64,000 bases of DNA, taken from assembly GCA_964476565.1 (NCBI GenBank), contig CAYZBG010000009.1, forward strand, positions 24,995 to 88,994, given 5' to 3'. The stretch is from CAMAXB01 sp964476565. Its GTDB lineage: Bacteria > Verrucomicrobiota > Verrucomicrobiia > Opitutales > Opitutaceae. Each line of letters starts with the position of its first letter. Position 1 is the first letter of the stretch. The notes under the pieces were generated by a model. The model had not been told where the DNA came from. It made no database searches and saw only the letters and a program-made list of their open reading frames with translations. Shown one piece after another: positions 8,477 to 16,967 of this stretch. A program made the translations under genes and the position numbers.

Positions 8477-9874
8477 ATGCCCTTCTTTGCTTTCCGGTTT
8501 CGCCGTCATTTTCATGCGCTGCTCGGTTTCGCCCTCCTCGCGGTCGCCGGAACGATGCCGGCGGCGGAAGGTGACGGTTGGGCGATGAGGGATGAGATTC
8601 TGGCTCGGATTGTTGCGCCGACCTTTCCCGACCGGGATTTCGTCGTGACCGACTTCGGTGCGGCAGGCAATGGCCGGACCGACAATCACCCGGCCTTCGT
8701 CAAGGCGATCGAAGCCTGCGTAAAGGCCGGAGGCGGGCGGGTGGTGGTGCCGAAGGGCTTCTACTTGCTCAACGGGCCCATCCACCTCGCGAGCAACGTC
8801 AACCTGCACCTCATGGCCGGGGCCACCGTGACCTTTGGCGCGGAGATCGAGTATTACCTGCCGCTCGTGCTCACCCGCTGGGAGGGCACCATGATGTACG
8901 GCCACTCCCCACGCGTCTACGCTCGCGGTGCCCGCAACGTGGCCATCACGGGCAAGGGCACGATCGACGGCAACGCCCGGGCAACGCTCGCGATCATGAA
9001 GAATGTGCCGCGGGGCAGCAGCGGCGAATTGCGCCGCATGGGCGCAGAGGGCGTTCCCGTCGAGCAACGGGTGTTCGGCGAAGGCAAATGGATGCGTCCG
9101 AGCATGATTCAGTTTCTCGAATGCGAGAATGTGCTGATCGAGGATGTGACGATCCGCGATTCCACCTTCTGGGTCGTGCACCCGGTGTTGTCGCGCAACA
9201 TCACGATCCGCGGCATCTTCGTGGAAAGTTGGAACAGCAACAACGATGGCGTAGATCCCGACTCGTGCGTCGACGTGCTGATTGAGAACTGCGAGTTCCG
9301 CACCGGCGATGACGCCATCGCGATCAAGTCAGGACGGGATCAGGACGCCTGGCGCGTCGGACGACCCTCGGAAAACATCGTGATCCGCAACAACCTCATG
9401 GGGTCGCGCCACGCCGGCGTCTGCATCGGCAGCGAGATGTCCGGCGGAGTGAGAAATGTCTTCGTCGAAGACTGCCGGATGGAATCGGTGAGCTCGGCGC
9501 TGTACTTCAAGGGCAATCTGGACCGCGGCGGCCTGGTGGAGAACGTCCGCGCCCGGCGCATCCAGGTGGAACGGGTACGGGAGGGGCTGGTGTGGTTTGA
9601 AACCACCTATCACGGTTATCGCGGCGGCAATTATCCGCCCTCGTTTCGCAACTATGTGATGGAGGACCTCGTGTGTGACGAAGCCACGGGCTTCGCGATC
9701 CAAGTCGAGGGGGCGGAGGCGGCGCCGATCCGCGACGTCATCATTCGCAGGGCCGTGGTGAAGAAAGCGAAGGAGCCGTTTTCCATCCAGCGGGTGGAGA
9801 ATTTCGTCCTCGAGGACGTGACCGTGAACGGCCAGTCTCTGCCGACCCGGTTTCCGCAGCCGGGGAGCCCCTGA
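8477..9874 (+). CDS. Secreted glycoside hydrolase family 28 (polygalacturonase-like)
   Basis: A 465-residue exported protein. Its N-terminal segment (HALLGFALLAVAGTMPAAEG) reads as a signal peptide from the ATG chosen. The start of the catalytic domain, VTDFGAAGNGRTDNHPAFVKAI, is typical of GH28 right-handed beta-helix enzymes. The active-site strands are present: NNDGVDPDSC (Asp257), GDDAIAIKSG (Asp278-Asp279), SRHAGVCIGSE (His312) and YFKGN. GH28 members cleave galacturonan or rhamnogalacturonan in pectin, and the exact bond cannot be told from sequence. The next gene, 13 bases downstream, encodes a Tat-exported oxidoreductase, so both may work on plant sugars outside the cytoplasm. Confidence 0.93.
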   Translation: MPFFAFRFRRHFHALLGFALLAVAGTMPAAEGDGWAMRDEILARIVAPTFPDRDFVVTDFGAAGNGRTDNHPAFVKAIEACVKAGGGRVVVPKGFYLLNGPIHLASNVNLHLMAGATVTFGAEIEYYLPLVLTRWEGTMMYGHSPRVYARGARNVAITGKGTIDGNARATLAIMKNVPRGSSGELRRMGAEGVPVEQRVFGEGKWMRPSMIQFLECENVLIEDVTIRDSTFWVVHPVLSRNITIRGIFVESWNSNNDGVDPDSCVDVLIENCEFRTGDDAIAIKSGRDQDAWRVGRPSENIVIRNNLMGSRHAGVCIGSEMSGGVRNVFVEDCRMESVSSALYFKGNLDRGGLVENVRARRIQVERVREGLVWFETTYHGYRGGNYPPSFRNYVMEDLVCDEATGFAIQVEGAEAAPIRDVIIRRAVVKKAKEPFSIQRVENFVLEDVTVNGQSLPTRFPQPGSP

Positions 9875-9886
9875 TCCGCGTCCGCC

Positions 9887-11260
9887 ATGCCTGCGTCCGC
9901 CCGCCCGATCCTGAATCGCCGCCAAGCCCTGTCGCGCCTCGCCGTGGGCGGGGCGGCGGTGACGCTGGGGCTTGGTCTGCGTCCGGTCCGGGCGGCGTCG
10001 CCGTCGCCGGCGCGTTTGCGTCTGGCCTTCTGGGGTGTCGGTGGCCGCGGTCGGGCCAATGTCTACAACCTTGCCGATCATCAGGCCGTGGCGTTTGCCG
10101 ATGTCGACGACGTGCGGGCGGCTGAGATCTACGAAAAGTTTCCCGGCGTACCGCGGTACCGCGACCACCGGGTGTTGCTCGACCGGCACGCCCACGAGAT
10201 CGACGGCATTGTCATCAGCACGCCCGATCACTGGCACCTCGACATGGGTCTTGCGGCCATCCGGGCCGGCAAGCACGTGTACCTCGAGAAACCGCTGGCC
10301 CCGACCATTTGGGAGTGCCGCGAGCTGCGCAAGGCGGCGGCCGCGTCTGGCGTGATCACGCAGTTCGGGGCGCAGGGGCACAGCTTCGAGGCTTTGCAGG
10401 TGTTGCGCGAATGGGTCGATGCCGGCGTGGTTGGGGCGATTCATGCCGTGCACCTATGGACGGACCGGATGCGTACCCATGACTACGTGGCCGCCGATGA
10501 ACCGCTGCCGGGACAGGCGGTCCCGCCCACCTTCGACTGGGAACAGTGGCTTGGGCCGCGCCGGTCGCGTCCATACCACCCGGGCTATGCGCCGAGCCGC
10601 TGGCGAAACTGGTGGGATTTCGGCGCCGGGGCGGTGACGGACATCGGCGTGCACATGTTCGATGTCCTGCAGTCGACCTTCGACCTCGGCGTTCCGGACT
10701 CCGTGACCGCCGAGGGATCGCCTCCGAAGGCGCTCACCGCGCCGGAATGGGCGCGCGTAGTCTGGCGCTTCCCGGCCCGCGACGGGCGGGGACCGCTGGC
10801 CGTGACGTGGTTGGGTGGTTTCGACGGCGGCGCGGTCGTCAAGCCGGACGCGGTTCCCGGCTTGTCCCGGGAACTGGTGCAGCGGACCGACTCGGGCATG
10901 GCGTTCGTCGGGACGGAGGGAACGCTGTTCATTCCCGACATGCGGGCGAGCAGCCGTCCCCGCATTTATCCCGAAGCGCGCGAACGCGAGGTGCTCGCAT
11001 CGCCACCGCCCCGCACGCGGCCACGCCCCAAGGGGGGCCATTGGCAGGACTGGACGGACGCGATCCTCGCTGGCCGGCCGGCGTCCGCCCCGCTGGCCTA
11101 CGGTGCCGAGGTGACCGAGACGGTCCTGCTGGGGGCGCTGGCACTCCGGAGTCGCAAGGAAGTCCGCTGGCTTCCCGAGGCGATGCGCTGCGTCGACAAC
11201 CCCGCGGCGGATGCGTGGGTGACGCCGGCGAACCGGCCGGGCTGGAGTCCCGGCGCCTAA
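9887..11260 (+). CDS. Tat-exported Gfo/Idh/MocA-family oxidoreductase
   Basis: A 457-residue NAD(P)-binding protein. The N-terminus NRRQALSRLAVGG followed by a hydrophobic stretch and AAS is a twin-arginine signal, so it is probably folded with its cofactor and exported. The Rossmann motif is LAFWGVGGRGRANVYNLA. Further marks are STPDHWHLDMGLAAIRAGKH, the EKPLAPT motif with the catalytic Lys, and WWDFGAGAVTDIGVHMFDV in the substrate domain. Family members oxidise or epimerise sugars and cyclitols. Adjacency to the GH28 enzyme suggests a role in pectin-derived sugar conversion (inference). Two GC hairpins follow the stop. Confidence 0.9.
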   Translation: MPASARPILNRRQALSRLAVGGAAVTLGLGLRPVRAASPSPARLRLAFWGVGGRGRANVYNLADHQAVAFADVDDVRAAEIYEKFPGVPRYRDHRVLLDRHAHEIDGIVISTPDHWHLDMGLAAIRAGKHVYLEKPLAPTIWECRELRKAAAASGVITQFGAQGHSFEALQVLREWVDAGVVGAIHAVHLWTDRMRTHDYVAADEPLPGQAVPPTFDWEQWLGPRRSRPYHPGYAPSRWRNWWDFGAGAVTDIGVHMFDVLQSTFDLGVPDSVTAEGSPPKALTAPEWARVVWRFPARDGRGPLAVTWLGGFDGGAVVKPDAVPGLSRELVQRTDSGMAFVGTEGTLFIPDMRASSRPRIYPEAREREVLASPPPRTRPRPKGGHWQDWTDAILAGRPASAPLAYGAEVTETVLLGALALRSRKEVRWLPEAMRCVDNPAADAWVTPANRPGWSPGA

Positions 11261-11286
11261 GGGCGCGTCTGGTAAAGAGTGAGCGC

Positions 11287-11349
11287 GGGACGTCGATCGT
11301 CCCCCGACCTGCGCTGAGTGAAATATACGGGAAGGAGCGAGAGGCTCCT
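11287..11349 (+). other. Two intergenic hairpins after the oxidoreductase gene
   Basis: Two short perfect stems lie in tandem. GGGACG with CGTCCC spans 11287-11303, and AGGAGC with GCTCCT spans 11333-11349, each with a 5-base loop. There is no T-run after either, so they are at best factor-assisted terminators or RNA stability elements. Confidence 0.35.
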
Positions 11350-11387
11350 GACACAGGGTTGTCACCGCCGTCGGCTATCGTGGCGGC

Positions 11388-11753
11388 ATGACCATGACCA
11401 CGATTGAATTGGCCCACCGCCTGGTGGCCTTGTGCCGGGAAGCCCGCTGGGAGCAGGCCCAGCGCGAATTGTACGCTGACGATGCCGTCAGCGTGGAGCC
11501 ATACGCCACGCCGGGCGTGCCGCAGGAGACCCACGGGCTGCCGAACCTGATCGAGAAGGGGCGGCGTTTCGTCGCGCAACTCGAGACGCTGCATGCGCAC
11601 ACCGTGTCCGACCCCCTGGTCTCGACGGCGTCCTTTGCGTGCACCATGAGCCTCGACGTAACGATGAAGGGGCAGGGACGGATGCAGATGACCGAGCTCT
11701 GCGTCTACCAGGTGAAGGACGGGAAGATCGTTTCGGAGCAGTTCTTCGTCTGA
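11388..11753 (+). CDS. SnoaL-like (NTF2-fold) small protein
   Basis: A 121-residue soluble protein starting MTMTTIELAHRLVALCREARW. The pattern of an N-terminal helix followed by LYADDAVSVEPY, HTVSDPLVS and a final ELCVYQVKDGKIVSEQFFV strand is typical of the SnoaL-like branch of the NTF2 fold. Members range from polyketide cyclases to proteins of unknown function, so no substrate can be named. Its stop lies 55 bases before a YCII-type gene on the same strand; the two small folds are often seen near each other in bacterial stress or metabolism clusters. Confidence 0.8.
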   Translation: MTMTTIELAHRLVALCREARWEQAQRELYADDAVSVEPYATPGVPQETHGLPNLIEKGRRFVAQLETLHAHTVSDPLVSTASFACTMSLDVTMKGQGRMQMTELCVYQVKDGKIVSEQFFV

Positions 11754-11808
11754 GCCGGGCATATCCGGACTTTTGACAGACCCGTTCCGACCGCCTCACG
11801 CTTTATCC

Positions 11809-12213
11809 ATGGGTTCCTCACCGTCATCCTCCTCCTACCTGTTGCTCTTCAAGAATGCCGGGCCTGCGACGCACGCTCACCTGACGGCCGACGAACAGGC
11901 CGAGCTGATGCGCCGTTGGAATGCCTGGTACGATGGGCTCGCCGCGAAAGGCAAAGTCGACCACGGCCAACCCCTGGCCCTGGCGGGCCGAGTCGTGAGC
12001 ATGCGGGAGGGCCGGATCGTGGACGGACCCTATGCGGAAACCAAGGAGGCGGTGGGCGGTTACTTCATGCTCCGGGTCGCCGACCTCGACGAGGCCACGG
12101 CCATCGCCCGGGAATGTCCGGGCCTGCCCTTGGGCGTCACGGTCGAGGTGCGCCCGGTGGCCGCCGTGAGCCCGGTGCTCGAAGGCGTACGGGGTCGTCC
12201 GCCAGCGCGCTAG
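11809..12213 (+). CDS. YCII/DGPF-domain protein
   Basis: A 134-residue protein started at the ATG (MGSSPSSSSYLLLFKNAG); an upstream TTG would add 12 residues with no family match. The core YLLLFKNAG, RWNAWYDGLAAKGKVDHGQPL and the DGPYAETKEAVGGYFMLRVADLDEA segment contain the DGPF-type signature (here DGPY) of YCII-related proteins, a dimeric ferredoxin-like fold. Family members are often encoded next to ECF sigma factors, but none is seen here. The biochemical role is unknown. Confidence 0.82.
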   Translation: MGSSPSSSSYLLLFKNAGPATHAHLTADEQAELMRRWNAWYDGLAAKGKVDHGQPLALAGRVVSMREGRIVDGPYAETKEAVGGYFMLRVADLDEATAIARECPGLPLGVTVEVRPVAAVSPVLEGVRGRPPAR

Positions 12214-12307
12214 GGCGTCCCTCGCGGCGGATCGATTTCGTGGGGGCGGTTGAACAGGGATTGGCAGGGCGCGGCCGTTCGCTTTGGCTAGGCTCGCTTT
12301 CCCACCC

Positions 12308-13054
12308 ATGAATCTTCCCGCCCTCCGTCTGCTCCTGTTTGTTCTGCTCGTGCTCGGCACGGGCGCACCCTCGGCCTTTGCCTCCCGCGAGTGGGAAGGC
12401 GCATGGCGCATCGCGGATGGCGATGCGGAACGCGTCATGCTCATCGTGGACGGCTACTGGACCATTGCCGCCTTCGATCGAAAGGCGCCGCGCTTCCTTC
12501 GCACCATGGGCGGGCCGTTCCGGGCGGACGGCAAGGCCGTGTCCAGCGTGCTGCAGTTCGACTCGGAGGACCGGAGCCAGGTCGGCACCCGCGTGTCCGT
12601 CTCGGTCGAACGGTTCGGTGACGAACTGCAGGTCAGGCAGGACGACGGATCGCTGGAGGTCTGGCGGCGCATCGAGGAAACGACGGGCGCGCTGACCGGG
12701 GTCTGGCGGATCACCGGGCGCGTGCGCGATGGCCAGACCGAGGCCATGCCGCTGCGGGCCCGGCGCACGCTCAAGATTTTGACTGGTTCGCGGTTTCAGT
12801 GGATCGCGATCAACGTGGAGACGGGTGAATTCTCCGGCACCGGCGGAGGGACCTATGTGTATGAGAACGGCAATTACACCGAGCGCCTTGAGTTTTTCTC
12901 CCGCGATGCCACCCGGGTCGGGGCGAGTCTCTCCTTTCAGGGCGAGATCAAGGACGGAGTCTGGCATCACCGCGGCCTGAGTTCGCGCGGCGATCCGATC
13001 CACGAACTGTGGTCGAAGATGCCGCCGGCCGACCACGGGTTCTCCGCGCCGTAA
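12308..13054 (+). CDS. Secreted protein of unknown function
   Basis: A 248-residue protein with a clear signal peptide (MNLPALRLLLFVLLVLGTGAPSAFAS). The mature part begins REWEGAWRIADGDAERVMLIVDGYWTIAAF. It looks like a beta-rich domain that may be duplicated, since the phrase GVWRITGRVRDGQ near residue 140 echoes the opening GAWRIADGD. I do not recognise a family. It lies alone between the YCII gene and the Old Yellow Enzyme gene, 69 bases before the latter. Confidence 0.7.
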   Translation: MNLPALRLLLFVLLVLGTGAPSAFASREWEGAWRIADGDAERVMLIVDGYWTIAAFDRKAPRFLRTMGGPFRADGKAVSSVLQFDSEDRSQVGTRVSVSVERFGDELQVRQDDGSLEVWRRIEETTGALTGVWRITGRVRDGQTEAMPLRARRTLKILTGSRFQWIAINVETGEFSGTGGGTYVYENGNYTERLEFFSRDATRVGASLSFQGEIKDGVWHHRGLSSRGDPIHELWSKMPPADHGFSAP

Positions 13055-13123
13055 CAACGGCACCGGCGGCGTTTCGCGGTTCCGCGGGTTGCAAAGGTCG
13101 GCAAGGCGGCTCCCTTTCCGGCC

Positions 13124-14206
13124 ATGGATACCGCTTCTCTGTTCTCTCCCGTGCACGTGGGCGCGCTCGCCCTGCGCAACCGCATCGTCATGGCTCCGCT
13201 GACGCGGCAGCGTGCCGACGCCGACCATGTGCCGACCGGCATTATGGCCGAATACTACGCGCAACGCGCCTCCGCCGGCCTGATCGTGGCCGAGGCCACG
13301 ATGGTGATGGCGGGCAATTCGGCCTTCGGCGGCCGCGAGCCCGGAATCTATTCATCCGCTCAGGTGGCGGCCTGGCGCCAGGTCACGGACGCGGTCCACG
13401 CCCGTGGCGGCTTGATCGTGCTCCAGCTCTGGCACGGCGGACGCGCCTGCCATTCCCTGCTCAACGGCGGCGCGCAGCCGGTTGCACCCAGCGCGCTCGC
13501 CATCCAGAACGACCAAATTCACACCCCGCAGGGAAAGAAAGACTACGAGGTGCCGCGGGCGCTGCGGGACGACGAGCTGCCGGGCATCGTCGAGGGATTC
13601 CGCCGGGCGGCCGAAAACGCCAAGGCGGCGGGCTTTGACGGGGTCGAGGTGCACGGAGCGAATGGCTACCTGCTCGACCAGTTCCTTCGCGACGGCAGCA
13701 ACCGGCGCACGGGTCCCTATGGCGGGCCGATCGCGCACCGGGCGCGGCTCCTGTTCGAAGTGGTGGATGCAGTCGTGGCGGTCTGGGGGGCAGGGCGCGT
13801 CGGGCTGCGCATCTCGCCGCTCAACAGTTTCAACGACATGAAGGACAGCGATCCGGCAGGTCTCACGGCCTATGTCGCGGCCGAGACGAACCGGCGCGCG
13901 CTCGCCTATCTGCACGTGATGCGCGGTGACTTCTTCGGGGTGCAAAAGGCAGACGTGATGACCCCGGCCCGGCAGGCCTTTCGCGGCGCCCTCATCGGCA
14001 ACATGGGGTACTCGCCGGAAGAAGCCGCCCGGGCGGTCGCGACCGGTACGTTGGCCGCGGTCGCGTTTGGCCATCATTACGTGAGCAATCCGGATCTCGT
14101 CGAACGGGTGAAGGTCGGGGCCGCCCTGGTGGAGCCGGACAACGCCACCCTCTACACGCCGGGTCCGCGCGGCTACACCGACTATCCTCCGCTGGCCGTC
14201 GCCTGA
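13124..14206 (+). CDS. nemA: Old Yellow Enzyme-family NADH:flavin oxidoreductase
   Basis: A 360-residue FMN-dependent ene-reductase of the NemA/OYE type. Visible are NRIVMAPLTRQRA (FMN-binding first strand), GGLIVLQLWHGGRACH, the substrate-binding DGVEVHGANGYLLDQFLRDG with the conserved His-Asn pair, and NRRTGPYGG. GNMGYSPEEAARAV and VAFGHHYVSNPDLVER form the phosphate-binding end. Such enzymes reduce activated alkenes, maleimides or nitro compounds in the cytoplasm, usually as detoxification. Length matches the family and the start agrees with the usual LFSPVHVGALALRNR opening. The precise physiological substrate is unknown. Confidence 0.92.
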   Translation: MDTASLFSPVHVGALALRNRIVMAPLTRQRADADHVPTGIMAEYYAQRASAGLIVAEATMVMAGNSAFGGREPGIYSSAQVAAWRQVTDAVHARGGLIVLQLWHGGRACHSLLNGGAQPVAPSALAIQNDQIHTPQGKKDYEVPRALRDDELPGIVEGFRRAAENAKAAGFDGVEVHGANGYLLDQFLRDGSNRRTGPYGGPIAHRARLLFEVVDAVVAVWGAGRVGLRISPLNSFNDMKDSDPAGLTAYVAAETNRRALAYLHVMRGDFFGVQKADVMTPARQAFRGALIGNMGYSPEEAARAVATGTLAAVAFGHHYVSNPDLVERVKVGAALVEPDNATLYTPGPRGYTDYPPLAVA

Positions 14207-14297
14207 GTGCGGGCAAGGGCTGGTGGTGCGCAAGCCCCGCGCAGCAAAAGGCAAGCCGTGCGCAGAGCAGGGTGGGGGTCGGGTGTAGACTGATCAC

Positions 14298-14513
14298 ATG
14301 AACTCCTCCCTGCATCCCAAAGCGTCGGTTTCCCTTCGCCCGGCGGGGCTCTTCATGGCTGTCGCCTGGGTCTTGATCCTCGCGAAATGCGTCCTGGTCT
14401 GGTGGGCCATCGGCCACTGGCACGTGCCGCTGCACCCCGCGTGGATCGTCGCGCCCACGCTCGTCTTCGCCGCCCTCGCCACGGCGCTCTGGGTGACCCA
14501 TCGCGAGGAGTGA
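14298..14513 (+). CDS. Small two-helix membrane protein
   Basis: A 71-residue protein with two predicted membrane helices (AGLFMAVAWVLILAKCVLVWWAI and AWIVAPTLVFAALATALWV) joined by a short loop GHWHVPLHP, ending in a charged tail THREE-like (VTHREE). No family is recognised. It lies 91 bases after the ene-reductase gene and 46 bases before a lipoprotein gene. Confidence 0.6.
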   Translation: MNSSLHPKASVSLRPAGLFMAVAWVLILAKCVLVWWAIGHWHVPLHPAWIVAPTLVFAALATALWVTHREE

Positions 14514-14559
14514 GGCACCGGTCCGGTTGCAACCGTCGCCGCGCTGCGCATTCTCCCGC

Positions 14560-15393
14560 ATGGTCGCTTTCCCTTGGCGGTGCCGACTTCCTTCCTGGCT
14601 GGCGCTCGGGCTCGCCTTCACCGTAGCCGGCTGTTCGTCCTTTCCGGACGGAGGGGCATCGTCTGCACCCGCGACGGACGGCCTGACGGCGGAGGCGCTT
14701 TTTGAGCGTTGCCTCGCAGCCCACGGCGGCGACGTCCACGCCTGGGCGCGGGAGGTTCGCTTCGCGGTCGACGGGGAATGGAATACCCTTATCCAGCGTA
14801 TCCAACCCATCGTGACGGATGCGCGCTACCGGGTGACGTCGCAGGAACGGTACGTTACGGCGGACCGTCGGTACGAGGTGGAATGGCGCGGCCCGTCCGG
14901 CGTGAAGCGGGTGGTGCGCACGCCGGAGACGGTGGAGGTCTCTTACAACGGCGTGACCACGAACGACGAAGCGGTGCGGCAGGCGACGGCGATGACCGCC
15001 GACGCGTTCCAGCTTTTTCATCTCGGGCCTTCGTTCTTCGCCGCCCGCGGGGCCCGCTTCGAACGCATCGCGGATGCACGTGAGGGTGGGGTGACGTACC
15101 GGCGCCTTCGCACCACGTTGCGCCCCGGCTTTGGCTTCTCCGAGGAAGACCACGTGGTGGCGTGGATTCACCCTGAGACGGACCGCCTGTACCGCGTTCA
15201 TCTCACGGTGAACGGGTTCCCGGCCACGCGGGGCGCGCATGTGGATACCACCTACCTTGCCTACCGTCAGGCGGGCCAGCTTTGTGTGCCGACGCTCCTG
15301 AATGAGCGCCTGCGCGGTCCCCTCCGGCTCAACGTCCATCGCTGGTGGATGACCGCCGCGGAGGTGGATGGCGTGCCGTTGACGCCCCCGTGA
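14560..15393 (+). CDS. Lipoprotein of unknown function
   Basis: A 277-residue protein with a lipoprotein signal: WLALGLAFTVAGCSSF has the lipobox VAGC, so the mature protein should be anchored by a lipidated Cys. The ATG used gives the correct signal length; an in-frame TTG lies 33 bases upstream. The mature part has repeated strands (RYRVTSQERYVTADRRYEVEW, GGVTYRRLRTTLRPGFGFSEEDHV) that loosely recall LolA/LppX-type half-barrels, but I would not assign it. Its stop is only 6 bases from the end of a convergent PAS-domain gene. Confidence 0.75.
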   Translation: MVAFPWRCRLPSWLALGLAFTVAGCSSFPDGGASSAPATDGLTAEALFERCLAAHGGDVHAWAREVRFAVDGEWNTLIQRIQPIVTDARYRVTSQERYVTADRRYEVEWRGPSGVKRVVRTPETVEVSYNGVTTNDEAVRQATAMTADAFQLFHLGPSFFAARGARFERIADAREGGVTYRRLRTTLRPGFGFSEEDHVVAWIHPETDRLYRVHLTVNGFPATRGAHVDTTYLAYRQAGQLCVPTLLNERLRGPLRLNVHRWWMTAAEVDGVPLTPP

Positions 15394-15399
15394 GCGGCG

Positions 15400-16002
15400 T
15401 CAGGTCCGGGCCTTGAGCGTGTTCAAATAGTCGGCCTGACAGGTCGGGCACATGCCGTGGGAGAAACGAGCCTCGGTGTGGGCCTCCACATGGGCCGCGA
15501 GGTCGATCCAATCGTTTGGCGTGGTCCGCACCTTGTGACAGGAGGAACACAGGGGGATCAATCCGCGCAGGGTTTTCACCTCGGCGATGGCGCGTCGCAG
15601 GTCGTCGTGCTGGCGTGCGAGTTCCTTTTCGTAGGCCCGTCGTTCCGTCGCATCGAAGATCGCCGACTGCCAGAGGGCGGGCGCGGAGCCGATGACCGGG
15701 CGGGTGGTGACGAGCACGGGCCGGCGTTCGCCGTTGCGGGCCACGAGGTCGAAGGCGACTTCACGCACCTCGCCGTGCAGACGCAGCAGCGGCGCGTAAT
15801 GCGTCTCGTAGTAAATGCGTCCGCCGACGCTGAGCAGATCGGGCAAGGTCAGGCGTCCGATTACGTCCCCGGCTTCGCGGTCCAACCACCCCAGCAGCGT
15901 ACGGTTGCAGTGCACGATCCGCCCGTTGGCATCGGTCACGAGGGATCCGCACGGGGCATTTTCGTACAGCGCCTCAAGGTTGAGCGTGGGGTCCGCGCTC
16001 AT
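15400..16002 (-). CDS. PAS-domain sensor with C-terminal Cys-pair motif
   Basis: A 200-residue protein. Residues about 8-125 form a PAS domain (LYENAPCGSLVTDANGRIV, GWLDREAGDVIGRLTLPDLL, and the PAC-like WQSAIFDATERRAYEKELARQ). A helical linker leads to a C-terminal module with two cysteine pairs: LIPLCSSCHKVR and FSHGMCPTCQADYL. That module is known at the ends of response regulators and PAS proteins and looks like a small metal-binding knuckle. There is no kinase, cyclase or PP2C phosphatase domain, so the output is unknown. The ATG overlaps the stop of the upstream RsbQ-like gene by 4 bases, which suggests the two products act together. Confidence 0.85.
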   Translation of the reverse strand: MSADPTLNLEALYENAPCGSLVTDANGRIVHCNRTLLGWLDREAGDVIGRLTLPDLLSVGGRIYYETHYAPLLRLHGEVREVAFDLVARNGERRPVLVTTRPVIGSAPALWQSAIFDATERRAYEKELARQHDDLRRAIAEVKTLRGLIPLCSSCHKVRTTPNDWIDLAAHVEAHTEARFSHGMCPTCQADYLNTLKART

Positions 16003-16838
16003 GGGGTGAGGCCGTGACGGGCGAGGAAGGATTGGATCGCGGCGATGGTCGCGTGCGGTGCGCTGATGTGGGGGCAGTGGCCGTGGGTGTCGATCGGCAC
16101 CAGTTCGCTGCCGGCAATGGCCCGGTGGACAAACTCGCCGACAGCTGGCGGCGCGATCAGGTCGTGGGTGCACTGCAGGATGAGGGTGGGCTTCTTGACC
16201 GCGGGAAGATCGCGCCGGTTGTCGCCCCCGAACGTGACCTTCGCGAAGTGCGTGGCGATGGCTGGATCGGTGCGGCAGAAGCTGGCGTTGAGTTCCGCGG
16301 TCATCCACGCGGGGTTTTCCGGGCCCATCACGACGCCGGCCACGTGGCCGGCCCAGCCGAGGTAGTTGGCCTCCAGCATCTCGAGCAGACCCGCAAGATC
16401 TTCGCGGGAGAATCCGCCGTGATAGTCGCCGTCGTTGAGGTAATGCGGCGACGGGGCGACCATCACGAGCCCGCTGAAAAACGACGGCGCGGTGGCGACG
16501 GCGAGGGCTCCGATGATCGCGCTGACGGAGTGCCCGACGATTACGCTCTCGCGCAGGTCGAGACCGACGCACAGCTGGATCAGGTCCGCGACGTACCCGC
16601 GCAGCGTGTCGTACTTTTCCTGGTTGTAGAGGGAAAGGTCGGAATTGCCGGCCCCGATGTGGTCGTAACAGACGACCCGATGGGTCGGCTCGAAGGCTGG
16701 CGCCGTGAATCGCCACATGGCCTGGCTGCAACCGTAGCCATGGAGAAAGATCAGGGGGCGTCGGCCTTGGCCGGTGAGGTTAACCGCGTGGCGGCTTCGC
16801 AGGGTAGCTTCGATCGAGGAGTCAGGAGAAACGGTCAT
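15999..16838 (-). CDS. rsbQ: RsbQ/KAI2-like alpha/beta hydrolase
   Basis: A 279-residue alpha/beta hydrolase. The opening LTGQGRRPLIFLHGYGCSQAMW and HRVVCYDHIGAGNSDLSLY, then APSPHYLNDGDYHGGF and LEMLEANYLGWA, match RsbQ of Bacillus subtilis closely. The catalytic triad is visible as Ser104 (VGHSVSA), Asp226 (CTHDLIAP) and His254 (GHCPHIS). In Bacillus, RsbQ works with the PAS-PP2C phosphatase RsbP to signal energy stress; plant D14/KAI2 hormone receptors are relatives. Here the gene overlaps a PAS gene that has no phosphatase domain. I start at the ATG giving an RsbQ-like length; longer frames add 36 residues without support. Confidence 0.9.
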   Translation of the reverse strand: MTVSPDSSIEATLRSRHAVNLTGQGRRPLIFLHGYGCSQAMWRFTAPAFEPTHRVVCYDHIGAGNSDLSLYNQEKYDTLRGYVADLIQLCVGLDLRESVIVGHSVSAIIGALAVATAPSFFSGLVMVAPSPHYLNDGDYHGGFSREDLAGLLEMLEANYLGWAGHVAGVVMGPENPAWMTAELNASFCRTDPAIATHFAKVTFGGDNRRDLPAVKKPTLILQCTHDLIAPPAVGEFVHRAIAGSELVPIDTHGHCPHISAPHATIAAIQSFLARHGLTP

Positions 16839-16916
16839 TACGGAATGGCCGGGGTCGACGGCGACGGGCCATCGATATGGCGACGTTGGTGGAACGAGGC
16901 CAGCGAAACTTGGGCG

Positions 16917-16950
16917 GGGCGTGCCGAAAGCGAGCTCGCCCGACACGCCC
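16917..16950 (-). terminator. Hairpin after the OmpW-like gene, no T-run
   Basis: On the minus strand, a hairpin pairs GGGCGTG (16950-16944) with CACGCCC (16923-16917). A palindromic core GCGAGCTCGC lies between. It sits 18 bases after the OmpW-like stop. The absence of a T-run makes its terminator role uncertain, but it argues that OmpW and RsbQ genes are separate units. Confidence 0.4.
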
Positions 16951-16967
16951 GGCCATCCCGAGCGAGA

